Assembly (NCBI GenBank): GCA_021847625.1
Contig: JAJZQK010000106.1
Coordinates: 1-8,570, forward strand
Direction: 5' to 3'
DNA from: Chloroflexota bacterium
Lineage (GTDB): Bacteria; Chloroflexota; FW602-bin22; JAMCYS01
Length of the DNA: 8,570 bases
Positions 6,591 to 8,570 of this stretch are shown here, piece by piece (position 1 is the stretch's first letter; each line of letters begins with the position of its first letter). A model generated the notes under the pieces. It was not told the origin of the DNA. It ran no database searches and worked only from the letters and a program-made list of their open reading frames with translations. The position numbers and the translations under genes are program-made.

Positions 6591-6733
6591 ACTGGTAATC
6601 ACGGCGAAGGTTGGCACAGTACCAGACTGGATTTCCTCGTGTTCGGCATCGCTGTGCGAACCTTCGCCGTAATTCCCAGCCGTGTGCGAACCTTCACGCG
6701 AAAACTGTGCGAACCTTCGCGGCAATTACCAGT
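6591..6733. repeat. Cluster of 30-bp repeats, one inverted and two to three direct
   Basis: A 30-bp unit occurs inverted at 6591-6620 and direct at 6651-6680 and 6704-6733; the core is TGTGCGAACCTTCGC followed by AATTACCAG or AATTCCCAG. A shorter copy (GTGTGCGAACCTTCACGCG) fills 6682-6700 between the two direct copies. The outer pair, 6591-6620 against 6704-6733, matches at 26 of 30 positions as an inverted repeat, with ACTGGTAAT and ATTACCAGT at the extreme ends. The cluster immediately precedes the train of small genes leading to the serine recombinase, so it may be a recombinase or accessory-protein binding array, a promoter-operator region, or a small mobile repeat. The half-site AATTACCAGT also occurs in palindrome E1. 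Confidence 0.65.
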
Positions 6734-6762
6734 GCGCGACCGGGGAAAGCGAGGGCAGGTAT

Positions 6763-6943
6763 ATGTCTATAGGGCCAAGCCCAAAACGGCGGCTTTCGCC
6801 CCTACGACGGCATTGTTCGTGCTCGCCGGGAAACGCGCGAGCACTTGGACTGGGTAATCGAGGAGCTCCCGGGGCCAGAAACCAGCCTCGGTTGCGGTCA
6901 CTTCAGCCAGATGCGGCCTCGTGGAGGCCATTTCGGGGCTTGA
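6763..6943 (+). pseudogene. Small helical ORF, frameshifted, first of recombinase cassette
   Basis: An ATG at 6763 follows GAGGG with seven-base spacing and codes MSIGPSPKRRLSP. A strongly protein-like frame then runs one base out of phase from 6803 to TGA at 6941-6943: YDGIVRARRETREHLDWVI followed by EELPGPETS, and a His/Gly/Arg-rich tail. That second frame has no start codon of its own, because it is closed by TAG at 6770-6772. Removing one base from the CCCC run at 6799-6802 joins the two parts into about 59 residues. The amphipathic charged helix suggests a small DNA- or protein-binding factor. The stop overlaps the ATG of the next ORF (TGATG). Seen: the two frames and the overlap. Inferred: that they were once one gene. 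Confidence 0.4.
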
Positions 6944-7260
6944 TGGCCACTCCAAGCACTCTGCCGATCAGGCGGTCATACTCCCAACCTGCCGACGGGT
7001 TTGCGAACCGTGCCGCTATCACGTTTCAGAGGCCGACCACTGTCGCGTGCTTCTGCGGCGTGGTTTTCGACCTCGCCGGCGCCCCGCCGGGCCCACCTTG
7101 CCCAGTATCTGCCCCTACCGCATCCCCAGGTAATCCTCAGGTAACTGAACACTTGCCGCTCTCTCGCCCCTTGCCGTCCGCCGCTGCAATAACCGTCGCT
7201 CGGCCGGAGGGCGATTTCTCGGAATTCGTGCCAGGTGGATCCCAGGAAGCCCCCAGGTAG
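6943..7260 (+). CDS. Small zinc-ribbon-like protein, one cysteine missing
   Basis: The product is 105 residues, starting at an ATG that overlaps the preceding stop as TGATG, so it may be translationally coupled. Residues 34-57 read TVACFCGVVFDL, then AGAPPGPPCPVS. This resembles a short zinc ribbon of the C-x-C-G ... P-C-P-x-C kind, except that the expected last ligand is Ser56; Cys36, Cys38 and Cys53 remain. The region 58-105 is rich in Pro, Ser and Ala and looks disordered. Third codon positions in the first half are rich in G and C, as expected for a coding frame here. Another frame (6921-7133) is cysteine-containing and cannot be fully excluded. Its place in the small-gene train ahead of the recombinase suggests an accessory DNA-binding role; no family is assigned. 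Confidence 0.4.
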   Translation: MATPSTLPIRRSYSQPADGFANRAAITFQRPTTVACFCGVVFDLAGAPPGPPCPVSAPTASPGNPQVTEHLPLSRPLPSAAAITVARPEGDFSEFVPGGSQEAPR

Positions 7261-7273
7261 CTGCCAGGTAATC
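7127..7273. repeat. Two pairs of CAGGTA repeats with 11-base phasing
   Basis: CAGGTAATC at 7127 and CAGGTAACT at 7138 are exactly 11 bases apart; CAGGTAGCT at 7254 and CAGGTAATC at 7265 are again 11 bases apart. Each pair forms a tandem unit close to CCCCAGGTAAT. The second pair spans the stop codon of the small zinc-ribbon-like ORF. About one helical turn between sites would place a bound protein on one face of the DNA. Confidence 0.4.
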
Positions 7274-7687
7274 GGGCGTGGCTAAGCTGGGAATGTCTAC
7301 GTGGTTTGGTCGGCTTCGTCCGCAAAAGCCGATGGGGATTGTTCCATTCCCCGGACCCGACGGGATGTGGCTGGCGCACACCACCAGCCCGCGAGCCTGC
7401 TCTCCCGCCAGGCGTTCGAAGGAACCAACGGCGAGGCTCGGCCGCGCCAGCGCTGGATCCGAAACGAGCGTGCTCTCCAGTGTCGGTGATCGGAGCCAGA
7501 CGACAGCATAGCAACAGGACGGTGACGCTCGACGAGCGCGGGGAGGTGAGAGGCTCTAACGCTGTCCCATTGCCCATCTGCTCTTCCGGGCGCCGCGATC
7601 GACCACTGGCCAAGAGGCAGTCGGCCAGACGCATCGGGCCTGGCAGCTGGTTCTGGCTGGCCAGCGTGAAACGGGGGAGGGATCGCG
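7261..7687. other. Intergenic stretch inside recombinase cassette
   Basis: Several frames are open on both strands, as expected for GC-rich DNA, but none has a good ribosome binding site together with a recognisable protein pattern. The long frames that reach past 7688 overlap the better-supported small gene at 7688-7930 and are rejected. A short hairpin CGGCTT/AAGCCG lies at about 7312-7332. A run of TGGCCA-like motifs (about 7606-7665) precedes the next gene. Confidence 0.4.
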
Positions 7688-7930
7688 ATGACCCAGTTCT
7701 GGACCATGGGTCCAACGGCGGCCGCACTCAGCCTGCGCGCCCTGGGCTTCTCGCCGCGGGAGGCCGAGCGCCTCGTGCGGCTGAAGCTGCGTTGCGAGCG
7801 GGGTGACTTCTGCGAGCTGACCGGCGAGCAGAAGCGGGTGCTCTTCGCCCGGTGACTGGTCGAGCGTGGCCGGCTCAACGAGGGCAGGCTGGCTCCGCGA
7901 GAGCAATACGGTGAAGAGCGTGCCGCGTGA
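7688..7930 (+). pseudogene. Recombinase-associated small protein with in-frame TGA
   Basis: An ATG preceded by GGGAGGG with about seven-base spacing opens a frame of 55 residues (MTQFWTMGPTAAALSLRALG at the start) with helical, charged character: SPREAERLVRLKLRCERGDF, then ELTGEQKRVLFAR. TGA at 7853-7855 (codon 56) interrupts it. The same frame continues as LVERGRLNEGR and stops at TGA 7928-7930, giving 80 codons in total. Downstream coding character, the FAR-(W)-LVERGRL continuity and the exact GTGA overlap of the second stop with the next gene indicate that codon 56 was once TGG (Trp). The frame resembles small ORFs seen next to serine recombinases in some Chloroflexota (from memory, unverified). 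A truncated 55-residue product is possible; its function is unknown. Confidence 0.5.
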
Positions 7931-8173
7931 CGACAGGCGTGGACCGGATGACGCCAGGGCCGGAGGGCGCTGGGCCCTTCCCCGGCCCGATGCACGGCCC
8001 GTGGCGAGGCCGCGCCCGTCCACCGCGAAAGATGTCGTGGTTGCGCCTGGAGGTGCAGCTAGCTCGTGCTGAGCGGCCCGACGGCGTCACCGGTGGCCGT
8101 CTTTTACCGGCTGCCGGGTGGCGACGATGCCCACCAGCGGCCACAGGAAGTAGACCGAGGAGGATGCACATGA
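7927..8173 (+). pseudogene. Recombinase-associated small protein, frameshifted
   Basis: GTG at 7927 overlaps the stop of the previous frame (GTGA). It codes a Gly/Pro/Arg-rich start (MTTGVDRMTPGPEGAGPFPG), then MSWLRLEVQLARAERPDGV up to about 8088. One base out of phase, 8090-8173 reads PVAVFYRLPGGDDAHQRPQE and ends at TGA 8171-8173, which overlaps the recombinase ATG (ATGA). The joined product would be about 80 residues, with two beta strands flanking a PDG turn, as in a small beta-rich accessory protein. The shift is one extra base, or two lost, near 8089. Without correction the first frame stays open and runs in phase into the recombinase, which would make an N-terminal extension. The perfect overlaps at both ends favour a once-intact gene that has been damaged. 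Confidence 0.45.
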
Positions 8174-8570
8174 CCCAACGAGCGGCTCTCTACGTTCGCG
8201 TCGCCGCTCCCGACCAGGCTGGCAGGGCGTTGGCGCTGCAACTGGAGCGCCTGCGCGCCCACGCCCACCAGCGCGGCTGGCTAGTGGAACCCGAACAGAT
8301 CTATCGTGACGAGGGGGTCAGCGGGCTGAGCATGGATCGGCCCGCGCTCGGCCGACTCCGCGCTGCCATCGCGCGTGGCGACGTCGATGCCGTCATCGCC
8401 ACCGCCCCCGATCGGCTGGCTCGCGACGGCGCCAGGCTAGCCCAGTTGCTCGAGGAGTTCGAGCAGCTCACCCCGCCGCAGGTGGACCCGGCCGACTGGA
8501 AGGCGGAGCTGAAGGAGATCGCGGACCGGCTGACGGAGACCTGCCGGGCGGTCGACCCGACCAGCACCGA
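8170..8570 (+). CDS. Serine recombinase (resolvase/invertase type), partial, probably inactive
   Basis: 133 residues are visible; the gene runs off the window. The start ATG at 8170 has GAGGAGG six bases upstream. Residues 5-97 are a resolvase-type catalytic domain: RAALYVRVAAPDQ, then IYRDEGVSGLSMDRPAL, then DAVIATAPDRLARDG, with the D-R-L-x-R arginines intact. The position of the nucleophilic serine in the family signature Y-x-R-V-S is Ala12 (codon GCC, one base from TCC), so strand cleavage should be abolished. After LLEEFEQ (about residue 98) the expected rest of the catalytic domain is absent. Instead comes LTPPQVDPADWKAELKEIAD, which resembles the C-terminal coiled region of large serine recombinases and suggests an internal deletion of several hundred codons. 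It is the last member of the small-gene train. The minus-strand frame at 8301-8567 is a shadow. Confidence 0.75.
   Translation, partial: MTQRAALYVRVAAPDQAGRALALQLERLRAHAHQRGWLVEPEQIYRDEGVSGLSMDRPALGRLRAAIARGDVDAVIATAPDRLARDGARLAQLLEEFEQLTPPQVDPADWKAELKEIADRLTETCRAVDPTST

Noticed and set aside
6591..6733. CRISPR array
   Set aside because: The units differ in orientation, copies touch or are unevenly spaced, and there are no regular spacers or cas genes.
6426..6857. 143-codon plus-strand frame
   Set aside because: It reads straight through the 30-bp repeat cluster, so its sequence is repeat DNA rather than a protein.
7306..7806. 166-codon plus-strand frame
   Set aside because: It overlaps the 7688 gene in another phase, is Arg/Pro/Gly-rich and shows no domain.
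7297..7995. Long minus-strand frames (7297-7995 and 7137-7727)
   Set aside because: They lie antisense to the better-supported small genes of the cassette, have no ribosome binding site and are rich in Arg/Ser/Pro, as expected for shadow frames in GC-rich DNA.

Overview
The window is a GC-rich bacterial chromosome segment with an accessory character. It has long non-coding stretches, several inverted and direct repeats, remnants of genes, and no housekeeping gene. The base composition, the Shine-Dalgarno-led genes, the style of the serine-recombinase cassette at the right end and the CATTCCGAG-type interspersed repeat would fit a Chloroflexota (Thermomicrobia-like) genome. That placement is inference from general familiarity and not from any search.

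Left edge (1-616). A tandem 24-bp repeat looks like the terminus of an insertion sequence. It abuts the 3' remnant of a truncated gene (110-289). After this comes a 159-bp element with perfect 12-bp terminal inverted repeats (362-520), which looks like a miniature transposable or REP-type repeat.

Centre (617-5927). This is a cluster of exported proteins around one regulator. In order it holds a secreted beta/gamma-crystallin-like protein with two intact calcium-clamp motifs (617-1336, minus), an orphan LuxR/NarL-type regulator with a degenerate receiver domain (1834-2619, plus), two secreted proteins of unknown function transcribed together (4421-3753 then 3694-3125, minus) that end at a strong hairpin, and a small lipoprotein (5520-5927, plus). 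The lipoprotein and the 189-residue secreted protein share a W-x-V-x-I-R-G core, which suggests a common domain. The non-coding DNA between them holds three related palindromic elements built on an (A)CCTGTCAATT/ACAGGT core. A regulon controlled by the orphan regulator is possible but not shown.

Right part (5928-8570). After about 660 bases without a convincing gene there is a cluster of 30-bp repeats (three full copies plus one partial, 6591-6733). A train of very small, tightly packed genes follows and leads into a serine recombinase cut off by the window end. The start/stop overlaps are well preserved (TGATG, GTGA, ATGA), yet nearly every gene carries a lesion: a frameshift at a C run in the first, a missing zinc-ribbon cysteine in the second, an in-frame TGA where tryptophan is expected in the third, a frameshift in the fourth, and in the recombinase an alanine at the nucleophilic-serine position plus an apparent internal deletion. 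The best reading is a decaying serine-recombinase mobile cassette with conserved small accessory ORFs. It is the most interesting structure in the window.
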